From contig JAVFAS010000020.1 of NCBI GenBank assembly GCA_034002405.1, positions 1 through 48,699 of the forward strand: 48,699 bases of DNA, written 5' to 3'. A program made the translations under genes and the position numbers. Numbering within the stretch: the stretch's first letter is position 1; each line of letters opens with the position of its first letter. This stretch comes from SZUA-365 sp034002405 (GTDB lineage Bacteria > Bacteroidota > Ignavibacteria > SZUA-365). Positions 8,951 through 18,036 of the stretch are shown here, in pieces. The notes beneath the pieces were generated by a model. It was not told where the DNA came from, made no database searches, and saw only the letters and a list, made by a program, of their open reading frames with translations.

Positions 8951-10768
8951 TCAGCCGCGGGGGTGGAGGGTTTTGAAGGCGCGGGTGAGGAGGGCGTCCT
9001 TGCGATAGACGTCGTCGCGGAACTGCAGCACGCCGCTGCTGTCGACCCAGGCGGTGTAGTAGTCGATGAACACCGGGGTTTTTTCCGTGAGGAGGATGGG
9101 CTTGCTGCGGGCACCGCTGTAGATGGTTTGCTGGAGACGTTCGACGGTCCAATCCGGTGTGCCGTCGAGGAGGAAGCGGGCGAAATCCATCGGCTCCTGG
9201 ATGCGCACGCATCCATGACTGACGTCACGGGAGGCCCGACGGAAGGCCCATTGCTGCGGGGTGTCGTGCAGGTAGATGCTGAAATCATTGCGAAACATGA
9301 ATTTGATCGCGCCCAGGGCGTTGCCCGCGCCGGGCTCCTGGCGGAACTTGAACGGCATGCTGTTGGGACTGTGCTCGGCCCAGTTGATGCTGCGGGCGTC
9401 GACCAGCGAGTCGCGCACGTAGACCTTGTAGCGCCCGCGTTTGAGGTAATTGCTGTCTTTTTTCGCGGAATGATAGATCTCCCGCGTGGCGATGCTCCAC
9501 GGCACGTGCCAGAAGGGATTGAGCACGCAATGGGTGAATTCACCCGTAATGAGCGGGGTTTCGTGGTTGACCATGCTCCCGGTTTTCGTGCGCGACTGTC
9601 CGACGCAGACGGACATGTCGGCTTCGACCTTGCCGTCGCGGTAGGCATACAGCCAGAACTCGGGGACGTTCACCACGACAAACCGTCCGCGCTCGGGATA
9701 CCGTAGCCAGCGAAAGCGCTCGAGATTGGCGCGGATCTGGTCGACGTAGGCATCGATGCCGCGGTTCATGCGTGCCACGGTGCGGACCCCGACCACACCG
9801 TCGACGAGGAGGCCATGCCGTGACTGATAGCGCTTCACCGCATTGGCCAGGGTGCTGTCGTACGGAAAGGCACCGAGCGACTCGAGCCGGGTGCTGTCGA
9901 GTTCGTAGGCGCGGAGCGCGAGGTCCACGAGCTGGACCGATCCCCGCAGCGGGGCCTGGGCGGCGCCGAAGAGTTCGCCGGTGAGCATCAGGCGCTGGGC
10001 CAACGCCGGAACGGCGGGGGACGCCGCACCAACTTCCAACTTGTCAACCGTGAGCCGCGGAATGCGCGGCCAGCGGTACAGTCGCTTGATATCGAGAAAT
10101 CCGGCATAGGCGCGCTGCAGCTGCCGATAGCGCGGTGTGGCGGGCTGGATGTTGCGCAGATAGGAGATGATATCGATGGTCGACAGGGGTTCGAAAAACT
10201 CGCGGAGCCCACCGCGTCGCACGGGAAGATGATACGCGCCGTCGACCGCGCGTGGATCGACCACGCCGTCGCGCAGATGGGTGGAATACCGGAGCAGTCC
10301 ATCCGAAAGGAGCAGTTCGATGCGCGCGAGCAGTTCGTGATGGTCGCCATCCCCGGACGCGCCGGTCATGACCCGATCGACCAGTGTCTGCAGTTCGTCG
10401 GCGTGATACCAGCCGGGATCGAGGCCATGCTCATCGGCCCGGAGCAGGAAACGGAGGATGCCGATCACGCGCGAGGGGAAGCTCTCGGCGCGTACCCACC
10501 GGGGTGCGTGCGCGCGTGCACGGTATTGTTGGCGCAGGGTGTCGTCATACACCAGCACGGACATCATCGCGGGCGCGGCAAGCAGGTGGGCCAGTTCGCG
10601 GGACAGGGCATCCTCGTCGATGCTGCGTACCACGACTGGCGTCTGCGCGGCCTGCGCCGTTTCCTCCGTGTTGGGAAGGAATTGGCAACCGCCGAGCGAC
10701 TGGCTCGCGATCAACAGCGGAACGACCGATCCGAATGTATACTGAAGCAAGCGTCGAAGCACGACCAT
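8951..10768 (-). CDS. L,D-transpeptidase lipoprotein (YcbB/LdtD-like)
   Basis: 605 residues from ATG at 10768. The signal peptide ends in the lipobox LGGC, so the mature protein is a lipoprotein. The order is an N-terminal scaffold domain, a PG_binding_1 repeat (KRYQSRHGLLVDGVVGVRTV), then a YkuD catalytic domain with SHGCVR (His518, Cys520). The family makes 3-3 cross-links between peptidoglycan stem peptides or attaches proteins to them. The open frame extends upstream to 11080, but that part only overlaps the SDR gene. The start at 10768 is supported by the signal peptide and by a promoter ending just upstream, which makes this a separate transcription unit. It ends in HPRG within a repeat of CGCGGCTGA. 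Confidence 0.9.
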   Translation of the reverse strand: MVVLRRLLQYTFGSVVPLLIASQSLGGCQFLPNTEETAQAAQTPVVVRSIDEDALSRELAHLLAAPAMMSVLVYDDTLRQQYRARAHAPRWVRAESFPSRVIGILRFLLRADEHGLDPGWYHADELQTLVDRVMTGASGDGDHHELLARIELLLSDGLLRYSTHLRDGVVDPRAVDGAYHLPVRRGGLREFFEPLSTIDIISYLRNIQPATPRYRQLQRAYAGFLDIKRLYRWPRIPRLTVDKLEVGAASPAVPALAQRLMLTGELFGAAQAPLRGSVQLVDLALRAYELDSTRLESLGAFPYDSTLANAVKRYQSRHGLLVDGVVGVRTVARMNRGIDAYVDQIRANLERFRWLRYPERGRFVVVNVPEFWLYAYRDGKVEADMSVCVGQSRTKTGSMVNHETPLITGEFTHCVLNPFWHVPWSIATREIYHSAKKDSNYLKRGRYKVYVRDSLVDARSINWAEHSPNSMPFKFRQEPGAGNALGAIKFMFRNDFSIYLHDTPQQWAFRRASRDVSHGCVRIQEPMDFARFLLDGTPDWTVERLQQTIYSGARSKPILLTEKTPVFIDYYTAWVDSSGVLQFRDDVYRKDALLTRAFKTLHPRG

Positions 10769-10800
10769 CGATAAATGGATTTCGGAAGACAGTAATCTTC

Positions 10801-10831
10801 CTAACATATCGAAAAGCAAAAGCGTTTCAAA
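10801..10831 (-). promoter_or_regulatory. Bacteroidota-type promoter of the L,D-transpeptidase gene
   Basis: On the minus strand, TTTG (10831-10828), 19 bp, TATGTTAG (10808-10801), 7 of 8 matches to TAnnTTTG. It sits between the SDR stop at 10866 and the transpeptidase start at 10768. Confidence 0.65.
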
Positions 10832-10865
10832 CAGGACGAGGAAGGATCCATTCGCGTACGGTCGT

Positions 10866-11672
10866 TTACATTCCCTTCGCGAGAAATCCGCCGTCCACGG
10901 CGATGGTCTGCCCGGTAATGAACGATGCCCCGGCGCCACAGAGAAAAAGCACGGCGGCGGCGACCTCGGTCGGCTCGCCGATACGTCCCAGTGGTGTGCG
11001 ACCGAGCACGCGCTGGTAATACTCCTCGTCCGCGAGGATGTCCTCGACGAGCGGCGTACGAATGTACCACGGCGCGACACTGTTGACGCGGATGCCGTCG
11101 GGCGCCCATTCGACGGCGAGATAGCGCGTGAGTTGGTCGAGCGCGGCCTTGCTCATCGCGTACGGCGCGCCGGTCGGTACGGTGGAGAGTCCGGCGGTCG
11201 AGCCGATGAAGACCACCGAGGTGCTTCGTCCACGACGGCCTCGGTCATCGTCGCCCGCCACCCGGAGCAGCGGGTGCAGATGTCGCGAGAGTTCGAACGC
11301 GGCGGTGGCGTTGGTATCGAGAACGCGACGGTACTCGTCGATGCTGTAGTCGACGCTGCGACGGCGGATGTTCGTGCCGGCGCAGTTGACGAAGAGATCG
11401 AGGTGCTCGTATCGCGCGCGGACCTGATGCAAGACCTGCCAGCGGCCCTCGGCGGTGCTGACGTCCGCGACGATCCCCTCGACCGTTCCGCCGTTCGCGC
11501 GCCACGCGTCAACCCGGGTCCCCAATTCCTCCGCCGTACGGGCGACGACCTGGAGGATGGCGCCCTGGGCGAGGAAGAGATCGCAGATCGCGCGGCCGAT
11601 TCCGCGGGTGCCGCCGGTGACGAGGGCGTGTTTTCCTTCAACAGAGAATAAACTGCTCATATCCGAATCCAT
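10866..11672 (-). CDS. Short-chain dehydrogenase/reductase (SDR), classical type
   Basis: 268 residues from ATG at 11672. The NAD(P) motif TGGTRGIG lies at 19-26, NCAGTN near 96-101, Ser158 and the YxxxK pair Tyr171/Lys175, and a C-terminal GQTIAVDGGF. It is most like tropinone-reductase/3-oxoacyl-ACP-reductase-type SDRs; the substrate cannot be read from the sequence. It starts 10 bp after the stop of the outer-membrane-protein gene and is probably cotranscribed with it. An ATG at 11660 is an equally plausible start, since neither has a clear ribosome site. An NAD(P)-dependent cytoplasmic enzyme behind two surface-protein genes is unexpected. Confidence 0.88.
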   Translation of the reverse strand: MDSDMSSLFSVEGKHALVTGGTRGIGRAICDLFLAQGAILQVVARTAEELGTRVDAWRANGGTVEGIVADVSTAEGRWQVLHQVRARYEHLDLFVNCAGTNIRRRSVDYSIDEYRRVLDTNATAAFELSRHLHPLLRVAGDDDRGRRGRSTSVVFIGSTAGLSTVPTGAPYAMSKAALDQLTRYLAVEWAPDGIRVNSVAPWYIRTPLVEDILADEEYYQRVLGRTPLGRIGEPTEVAAAVLFLCGAGASFITGQTIAVDGGFLAKGM

Positions 11673-11682
11673 GGTCGTGGTG

Positions 11683-12462
11683 TCACATGGTGAATAACAG
11701 GGACGCGAGCACGCGGACGCCGGATGTCCGCCATTCCTCCTCGTCGGTGACGGTCTGGAAGGGCAGAAGCCATGTGGCCTCGAGCCCGAGGCGCAGGTCG
11801 GATCCCAGCGGCAGGGTGTAGGAGGCACCGGCCCGCATCCCGGCATGCAGCGAGCGCGCCTTCTCCACGTCACCCTCGGCGACGGGATGTTCCCGGCTGC
11901 CGTCGAGGAACACCGCGCCATCCGGCGAGACGAGGCGTTCGGTCACGGTGGCGCTCTCCGTGATGCGGAAGCCGAGCGCGGGCCCGGCGAGCAGGGAAAA
12001 TCCGTGGGGACCCAGAGATACGGCGGCCATCGCCTCGATGCCGATCAGCCGGAGGGTGTACGCGAGTTCGTCTTCGAGCCGCGCCGCCTCTGGCTGCAGA
12101 TCGCGTCCGATAATGTCGACGGTGATCGGATCGCTGGTGAATCGCGCGCGGTGGCATTCGCCGAACAGTCGCGGTTCGAGACGCAACCAGCGGGCGAGGG
12201 GGATGCTGATGCGCAGGTCGAGCGCGGTCCCGATGCCACTCCCCTGATCGTACCTCGCGCAGTCGGAGCAGGCCTCCGGCCAGGAAAATGTCCCCGAATG
12301 CAGGCTGTGGAAGATCCCGGCGGAGACTCCGACGTACCAGGGCGTCCGTGTCGATGCCGGGAGGGGCTCGGTGCCGGTGGTGGTTTCCTGCGCGCGCAGT
12401 GGTACGGTGGCCACGAGCAGGGCGAGCAAGAGGACGATGGGGGGGATGGCGTGCCGATTCAT
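11683..12462 (-). CDS. Outer-membrane beta-barrel protein, family not recognised
   Basis: 259 residues. A signal peptide (cleavage near RAQ, residue 24) is followed by alternating hydrophobic strands ending ...SGVRVLASLLFTM, as in outer-membrane barrels with a C-terminal aromatic/Met strand. Its start overlaps the stop of the vWA gene (ATGA at 12462-12459), and AGGAGG lies 7 bp upstream, so translation is coupled. In T9SS species a secreted adhesin is often encoded next to an outer-membrane partner (SprB/SprF style). This could be such a pair, although the protein does not look like a PorP/SprF member. Two cysteines in ACSDC could form a disulfide. Confidence 0.7.
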   Translation of the reverse strand: MNRHAIPPIVLLLALLVATVPLRAQETTTGTEPLPASTRTPWYVGVSAGIFHSLHSGTFSWPEACSDCARYDQGSGIGTALDLRISIPLARWLRLEPRLFGECHRARFTSDPITVDIIGRDLQPEAARLEDELAYTLRLIGIEAMAAVSLGPHGFSLLAGPALGFRITESATVTERLVSPDGAVFLDGSREHPVAEGDVEKARSLHAGMRAGASYTLPLGSDLRLGLEATWLLPFQTVTDEEEWRTSGVRVLASLLFTM

Positions 12463-15400
12463 CGTGTCACCTCCTGCGTATTGACCAACATCAGACGCAC
12501 CACGGCGCCCGCATCGCATTCCAGGCGAAGGGCGTAGACGCCCGCGGGCAGACCGTGCGTCTCGACCACGACCTCCTGCGCGCCCGCCGGCCGCGGGCCC
12601 TCGGCCACGACGCGCCGGAGGCGACCATGCAGATCGTAGAGCGCCAGGCGTATGGGACGTGCCTGATGCAAGGTGAATGCGACGGTGCCGCGGTCGCGGA
12701 TGGGATTCGGCGCAACCTTGCCGAGGACGCCCCACAAGGCCGACGCATCGATCAAGCGCTGGTCGAGCCATCGCATGCTGTCGAGACGGAGGGTGGCCGC
12801 ACCCGTGTATCCGAGCGCGACGGCATGATCCGGGAAATCAGCATCGAGGAGCTCAATATCCGTTGTCATCACCCGACCCAGATAGGCACGGAGCCGGAGC
12901 GTCCCGAATGCGTGTGTGCTCCCCGAGCTGGTCAGCGGTGTCTCCGCCGGCGCGATGATGTCATAGCGCGTGACGGCCCGGCCACGGTCTTCATCGAATT
13001 CCTGCGTCATCGTGAGCGTGTGGGGACGTCCCGCGCCGGCCGCGATGCGCAGCGGTTCCTCGACGTCCGGGTACAGCACCGAGGGTTCGTAGGCGATGCG
13101 CAGGGTCATGCGACGCACGTCGGAGGATGCGGGCAGGGCGTGATCGAAGAGAACGGGGATCGTGACCAGTCCACCCGGACGCGCGACATACGCGCCGGCA
13201 ATGCGGACCGTGTTGCTGTCGGTGGCATCACCGCGCAGGGAAACCGTGATGCTGCCCTGCACGCAGGAATTTGACCAGAGCGTGGCTTCGATCGACCACG
13301 GTCCAAGCGCGACGGGGGTGTGACAGAGTGAGAGCGCGGCGACGGCACCCACGGGGATCTCGACCGGGAGTGCGCTCTCGCAGGTGAATCCCGGCGCCGT
13401 GGAGGTGATGCGGTCGATACGCAACGGTGCGTCGCCGATGTTTGTCACGACGAGATCGCGACAGTCCGCGACGCCGACAATCGATCGGTCGAATACCACG
13501 GTGTCCGGAGCGACCGCGGGGTCGGACGAGAGCGTCTTCCAGTGCACCCACCAGGCATGCCGCAGGGTGTCGATCGCGGCCTGGCCGAGATTCCGGATCT
13601 CGCCAACCACATTGACCGGGAGCACGGGTGTGCGGATGTCGGCGCCGCTCGCGACGAGGAATGCTTGCAGTGGCGGGGAAAGCGGCCGCGCTCCGAGATG
13701 CACGACCGTGATGCGCACACCGCGCGCGCGCGCGGCAAGGCTGTCGGGATCGGGGAAGCCGTCCGCGGTGGCGGCATCGTATCCACCCGCGGTCAGCAGC
13801 ACGAGCCGGCGGATGCCCGGTGCCCCGTCGAGGGAGTCCAGCGCCGCCGCGATCGTGCCGAGCACGGCCGAGGTATCGCCGCCGGTGGACACGGGCGCGA
13901 GTGCCGCGATGGCCTTGCGATCGGCGGTCGCGGGAAGCAGGGTCTCCGCGGTGTCTCCCGCCGCGCGCAGCACGAGCAGGCGGTCGTGCAGCACGTCGGT
14001 GGCGCTCATGTCGGCGAGCAGCGCACCGAGCGCGAGCCGCGCCGCATCCGTGCCGTCAAGTCCCTGCCAGGGGGCGCGCAAGCTGCTGGATGCGTCGAGG
14101 ATGACGGCGGTCGAGGTCGTGACCCGCCCGCGGGTGCGTACGAGGACCTCGCAGCTGTCCTCGCCCGGCGGCAACCCGGTGATGGTATTCGTCCGCAGGA
14201 TGCCGGACTCGCCCGCGGCGAGTTCCCACATCGCGGCACCGGTGATACCCAGCGCATGGCAACGGACGACGGGATCGAAGACCTGCAACACCCCGCTGCC
14301 GGCGTTGCGCAGCGGAATGTCGATCGCGCCCCCGACGTCACAACGAATCTCACCGCCATCGATGCGCGCCGGTCCCTTGGCAAGCACCGCTCCTGGATCG
14401 GGATTGACGGGGAGATAGGACAGTCCGTGCAGCGTGAGCGTGGGAGGCGACGGTTCGCAGCCGTTGATCGTCACCGGGATCGTCGTGTTGTGGTAGGACT
14501 GCCCGGTTGGATGGTAGCGAATATCCATCGGGATGGAATCGCCGGGCGCCACGGGACGCGGTGTGAACGAAGAGGTGAATTCCGGCGTCTGTCCCGTCAC
14601 GGTCTGCATCTCCATCGGGGCCGTCCCGATGTTGCGCAGCCAGACACGCGCATGGGTCGTATCGCTCGCGGCCGTGACGGGAAAGAGCACGGCCTCGGGC
14701 ATGATCGCGAGCGCGGGCGAAACGACTTCGCCGAGAAGGAGCACCGACTGGCGCACCGCGCGTTGCAGATGCTGCGTGAGATCGACCATGGCCTGGCGGA
14801 ATTCCACCATCGACGTGACATCGCGGTACAACCCGCCTGTCTGTGCGGTGATGGATGCCAACGCCGTGCCCGCCGCACCGTTGAGGCTGATCGCGCACAC
14901 CATGACATCCGAAGCCAGCGCGGCACTCGCGACTCCGGGGGCGGAATATGGACCACACTCCGCCAGCCCGGCATCCTCGCTCGCGTTGATGACCAGCAGG
15001 ACCCGTCGGTGTTGCGCACCCGGCAGCAAGGTCAGCGCGCGATCCATTCCATGCCAGACACAGGAATGTGTTCCGCTCGCCGTGGCGGGCAGTGATCCGA
15101 CCACCAGTGCGCGCTGTTCGGTCAGTCCGCGGAGCAGGCGGAACTGCGAAGACGCACTGTAGGCGAACACCGCCGCTTCGTGCGATGGGGCGCCGTCCGC
15201 CATCATGGTCGCGATGAAGTCGCCGAGCGCGTCATGCGCGGCGGCGATGCCGCTTTCGGCGCCGGAAAACGCCGCGCGCATGCGCTCGCCCGCGTCGACA
15301 AGAACACCGAAGGAGTAAGGGATGCGATTATCCGAAATAAAGCGTACGCGGAGGCTGTCCCGCGCCCGGACCCGCGACGGTTCGTAACACCAGCGGAATG

Positions 15401-15698
15401 TATGCCCCGCGCCTGGCGCCAGGGTCATCGGCGCGGGGGCGGCACCGGTGAACGGAGGCAGCGGCGCGTCGAATTCCTGGATAGTCAGCGTGGTGTCGCC
15501 GGCGTTGCGGAGCGTGATGTCGAGACAGCGCACGCCGCCGCAGGACACCGTATCGAAAAAGACCGGATCCGGTGTGATGCGGAGGAGCGGACCGCGTGCC
15601 TGCGCGAATACCGTCGGCGCCGTGACAGACGGCGGTGCGAGAATCAGGACGAAGAACAGAAGCGGGAGGAGAAACGGGCTGCGATGCCTTCTGGACAT
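12459..15698 (-). CDS. Large secreted protein with two vWA-like domains, choice-of-anchor D repeats and T9SS sorting domain
   Basis: 1079 residues from ATG at 15698, with GGAGGA upstream. The signal peptide ends near VFAQA. Choice-of-anchor-D/ASPM-like domains (DTVSCGGVRCLDITLRN; VVFDRSIVGVADCRDLVVTN) alternate with two vWA-like segments. The first, from residue 135, has a degenerate MIDAS (DAGER). The second, from residue 535, has an intact DASSS motif. The C-terminal 85 residues (995-1079: VAPNPIRDRG...LPAGVYALRLEC) are a T9SS type A sorting domain. The protein is probably a surface adhesin or matrix-binding protein. Upstream frame as far as 15806 is non-coding. It is the first gene of a unit with the barrel protein and the SDR. 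Confidence 0.85.
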   Translation of the reverse strand: MSRRHRSPFLLPLLFFVLILAPPSVTAPTVFAQARGPLLRITPDPVFFDTVSCGGVRCLDITLRNAGDTTLTIQEFDAPLPPFTGAAPAPMTLAPGAGHTFRWCYEPSRVRARDSLRVRFISDNRIPYSFGVLVDAGERMRAAFSGAESGIAAAHDALGDFIATMMADGAPSHEAAVFAYSASSQFRLLRGLTEQRALVVGSLPATASGTHSCVWHGMDRALTLLPGAQHRRVLLVINASEDAGLAECGPYSAPGVASAALASDVMVCAISLNGAAGTALASITAQTGGLYRDVTSMVEFRQAMVDLTQHLQRAVRQSVLLLGEVVSPALAIMPEAVLFPVTAASDTTHARVWLRNIGTAPMEMQTVTGQTPEFTSSFTPRPVAPGDSIPMDIRYHPTGQSYHNTTIPVTINGCEPSPPTLTLHGLSYLPVNPDPGAVLAKGPARIDGGEIRCDVGGAIDIPLRNAGSGVLQVFDPVVRCHALGITGAAMWELAAGESGILRTNTITGLPPGEDSCEVLVRTRGRVTTSTAVILDASSSLRAPWQGLDGTDAARLALGALLADMSATDVLHDRLLVLRAAGDTAETLLPATADRKAIAALAPVSTGGDTSAVLGTIAAALDSLDGAPGIRRLVLLTAGGYDAATADGFPDPDSLAARARGVRITVVHLGARPLSPPLQAFLVASGADIRTPVLPVNVVGEIRNLGQAAIDTLRHAWWVHWKTLSSDPAVAPDTVVFDRSIVGVADCRDLVVTNIGDAPLRIDRITSTAPGFTCESALPVEIPVGAVAALSLCHTPVALGPWSIEATLWSNSCVQGSITVSLRGDATDSNTVRIAGAYVARPGGLVTIPVLFDHALPASSDVRRMTLRIAYEPSVLYPDVEEPLRIAAGAGRPHTLTMTQEFDEDRGRAVTRYDIIAPAETPLTSSGSTHAFGTLRLRAYLGRVMTTDIELLDADFPDHAVALGYTGAATLRLDSMRWLDQRLIDASALWGVLGKVAPNPIRDRGTVAFTLHQARPIRLALYDLHGRLRRVVAEGPRPAGAQEVVVETHGLPAGVYALRLECDAGAVVRLMLVNTQEVTR

Positions 15699-15758
15699 GA
15701 TGTCCTCCGGATACGATCGAACGGGTGGTGCGTGGGGGAATGCAAAAGGTCGTCCGTC

Positions 15759-15789
15759 CGACAATACGAAGAATATCTCTCGAAGTAAA
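15759..15789 (-). promoter_or_regulatory. Possible promoter of the vWA-barrel-SDR unit
   Basis: On the minus strand, TTTA (15789-15786), 19 bp, TATTGTCG (15766-15759). Spacing fits the Bacteroidota pattern but the -7 element is only partly matched. It is divergent from the OmpA-side promoter at 15840. Confidence 0.35.
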
Positions 15790-15839
15790 GCAGACCATGC
15801 GCGCACACCGCGGTTTCGTGCCGATGGTCCGCGGCACTA

Positions 15840-15870
15840 TTGCGGATATACGGCGCGAGAACTACTTTTA
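15840..15870 (+). promoter_or_regulatory. Promoter of the OmpA/TSP3-kinase operon
   Basis: TTG (15840-15842), 20 bp, TACTTTTA (15863-15870), 7 of 8 to TAnnTTTG. It is 37 bp upstream of the OmpA/TSP3 start codon. Confidence 0.6.
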
Positions 15871-15906
15871 CCAAGAGGTGCGCACCATTTTCCGTTCACG
15901 ACGCCG

Positions 15907-18036
15907 ATGCGGATGACGATCCGGATTCACAATCCCATCTTGACGGTGCTGCTGCTCTGCGCGTTGATACTGCTCCCACGGCCGAGGGGTGGGGACGCCG
16001 TGGCGCAGGAGATGCCGCGCTTTCCCGGCCGTACCGTGCTGCTGTCCGCGGGCGGGGGACTCGGTGCCATCTCAGGAGAATTCCAGGGTGGTTTTTCCGG
16101 AACACATGCCGCGCTCGGAGTGGGATACGCGGTGTATCCGGAGTTGATGCTCATGCTCACGGCCGATGTCGGGCGATGGACGCTGACACGTGCGCGGACG
16201 CAGGTGGATCCCCTGCTCTACGATTTCCAGTTTCTCGCGGCGGCGGCCGGTGGGGAGGTCGAACGTGGTGTGCGGACAGTCGGACTCGATTTCTCGGTCC
16301 GCTACAATCTCTTTCCCGATCGCTGGTACAATGCCTTTGCCTCGATCGGCGGCGGTGTGACATTCTACCAGGCCGATGATTTCAGCGTCGTCCGTCTCCG
16401 GCCGTCGGCGGATTTTCCCGCGAGTATCTCGATTCCCCTCGCACTCGGCGGCGAATACTTTCTCACCCGCGACCTCGCGCTGGCGCTGCAGCTGCGCTGG
16501 TTCTTCCATCTCAACGGAGATCTCGACGCCTTCGATCCGGAGGAAGTCGCCATCGAATACAACCGCCGCCGGCCGACACGCATCTCCGTTCCCGAGCACG
16601 CGGGCGATCATCTGTTGATGCTGACCGTCGGCGTGGAATATACTTTGTTCGAGAGCGTGGATTATGATGGGGACCTCCTTCCCAACACCGAAGAACTGGA
16701 ACTCGGGACGGATCCGGTGGAAATCGATACCGACGTCGACGGGCTGACCGATTACGCCGAGGCGCGCCGGCATGGAACGAATCCGCTCAAACCCGATACC
16801 GACGATGACGGACTCGGTGACTATTTTGAAATCATGCGCTACAACACCAATCCGCTCAAACCCGATACCGATGACGATCGGCTCACCGATGCGGAAGAGG
16901 TGCTGGTGTATGATACCGATCCGCTCAAACCCGACACCGATGATGACATGCTGTCGGATTACGAGGAGGTGATCCTGCACCAGACCAATCCTCGCAATCC
17001 GGACACGGATTATGACGGCCTGGATGACTTCGCCGAGGTGAAGGTGCATGAAACGAACCCCCTGCGTCCGGACACCGACGATGACGGGATCTACGATTTC
17101 AATGAAGTCGTCACCTACAACACCAACCCACGCGCGGAAGACAGCGACGATGATCGATTGCTCGACTATGACGAGATCGCCTATTACGGAACGAATCCAT
17201 TGAACGCCGACACCGATGGTGATCGCGTCGACGATGCGACCGAGGTGGGCGCGCGCGGACGCAGTACGCTCGCGGATGATCAGCACGCACGCGCGTCGGA
17301 GCGAACGCCATTCGCCGAGCGCCCCCGGTATCATGCCGAACTCCTGGAAACACGGTCGCTGCCCGGCGGGGGAACGTCATATCTGATCGCCCCGGCCACC
17401 ACCCGGCACATACCGCGCGCGCCCGAATCGATCGACAGTGTCATCGCCGCGCTTGCCGTCATCGACAGCAGCGCGGGGAGCGGCGATCACCGTGCGCGGC
17501 GGGAGGATCCCGCGTCGAGGACTCCCGAACGCGGCGCGACGGCCTATACACGGTACCGGCGCCGCAGTGTCCAGCATATCACCCCCACGGAGGATCACGG
17601 ATCTCCGGCGCGGCCGGGTGCCACACCGCTGCGCATCGACTCGCTTCGGCTCAAGGCCGGCGATGTCCTTTCCTTCTGCAATATCACCTTCGCCTTCGAC
17701 CGTGATGCGCTGCAGGAAGAATACGTGCCGCTGCTGCGCGAGACCGCGCAACTCTTCCACATCTATCCACGGATGACGGTCGAAATCCGGGGCCATACCG
17801 ACGATCTCGGCGACGCGGCCTACAATCAGACGCTCTCGGAGCGACGGGCGGGCAGCGTGCGCGCCTTCCTGATCGACGAAGGGATCGCGGAGGCGCGGCT
17901 GCGGGCGATTGGACTTGGCGAGGCGCAGCCGATCGCCGAAGGCGAAACGGATGAAAGCCGCGCACGGAACCGCCGTGTCGAATTCCATATCATCTCGATC
18001 GAGGGCAGCGGGACATCCAGCGGGACAACCGAATGA
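15907..18036 (+). CDS. OmpA-family outer-membrane protein with nine TSP3-type calcium-binding repeats
   Basis: 709 residues from ATG at 15907 (a second ATG at 15913 is possible; no clear ribosome site). A signal peptide is followed by a beta-barrel-like domain to about residue 245. Nine 23-residue thrombospondin type 3 repeats (DTDxDGLxDxxE...TNPLKP) span 252-448. A Ser/Arg/Pro-rich linker leads to an OmpA C-terminal peptidoglycan-binding domain at about 595-699, with NITFAFD and GHTDDLGD...NQTLSERRA. The barrel sits in the outer membrane and the OmpA domain grips the wall, so the repeats form a calcium-dependent periplasmic rod. It is the first gene of a unit of three; its stop overlaps the next start (ATGA). 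Compared with standard OmpA/TSP3 proteins the linker is long. Confidence 0.9.
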   Translation: MRMTIRIHNPILTVLLLCALILLPRPRGGDAVAQEMPRFPGRTVLLSAGGGLGAISGEFQGGFSGTHAALGVGYAVYPELMLMLTADVGRWTLTRARTQVDPLLYDFQFLAAAAGGEVERGVRTVGLDFSVRYNLFPDRWYNAFASIGGGVTFYQADDFSVVRLRPSADFPASISIPLALGGEYFLTRDLALALQLRWFFHLNGDLDAFDPEEVAIEYNRRRPTRISVPEHAGDHLLMLTVGVEYTLFESVDYDGDLLPNTEELELGTDPVEIDTDVDGLTDYAEARRHGTNPLKPDTDDDGLGDYFEIMRYNTNPLKPDTDDDRLTDAEEVLVYDTDPLKPDTDDDMLSDYEEVILHQTNPRNPDTDYDGLDDFAEVKVHETNPLRPDTDDDGIYDFNEVVTYNTNPRAEDSDDDRLLDYDEIAYYGTNPLNADTDGDRVDDATEVGARGRSTLADDQHARASERTPFAERPRYHAELLETRSLPGGGTSYLIAPATTRHIPRAPESIDSVIAALAVIDSSAGSGDHRARREDPASRTPERGATAYTRYRRRSVQHITPTEDHGSPARPGATPLRIDSLRLKAGDVLSFCNITFAFDRDALQEEYVPLLRETAQLFHIYPRMTVEIRGHTDDLGDAAYNQTLSERRAGSVRAFLIDEGIAEARLRAIGLGEAQPIAEGETDESRARNRRVEFHIISIEGSGTSSGTTE
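16755..16990 (+). repeat. 69-bp near-direct repeats encoding TSP3 units
   Basis: Consecutive 69-bp (23-codon) units. The three around 16785, 16854 and 16923 share a stretch (ccgctcaaacccga...) encoding NPLKPDTDDD or DPLKPDTDDD almost base for base, suggesting recent unit duplication. The other TSP3 units are diverged. Confidence 0.75.
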
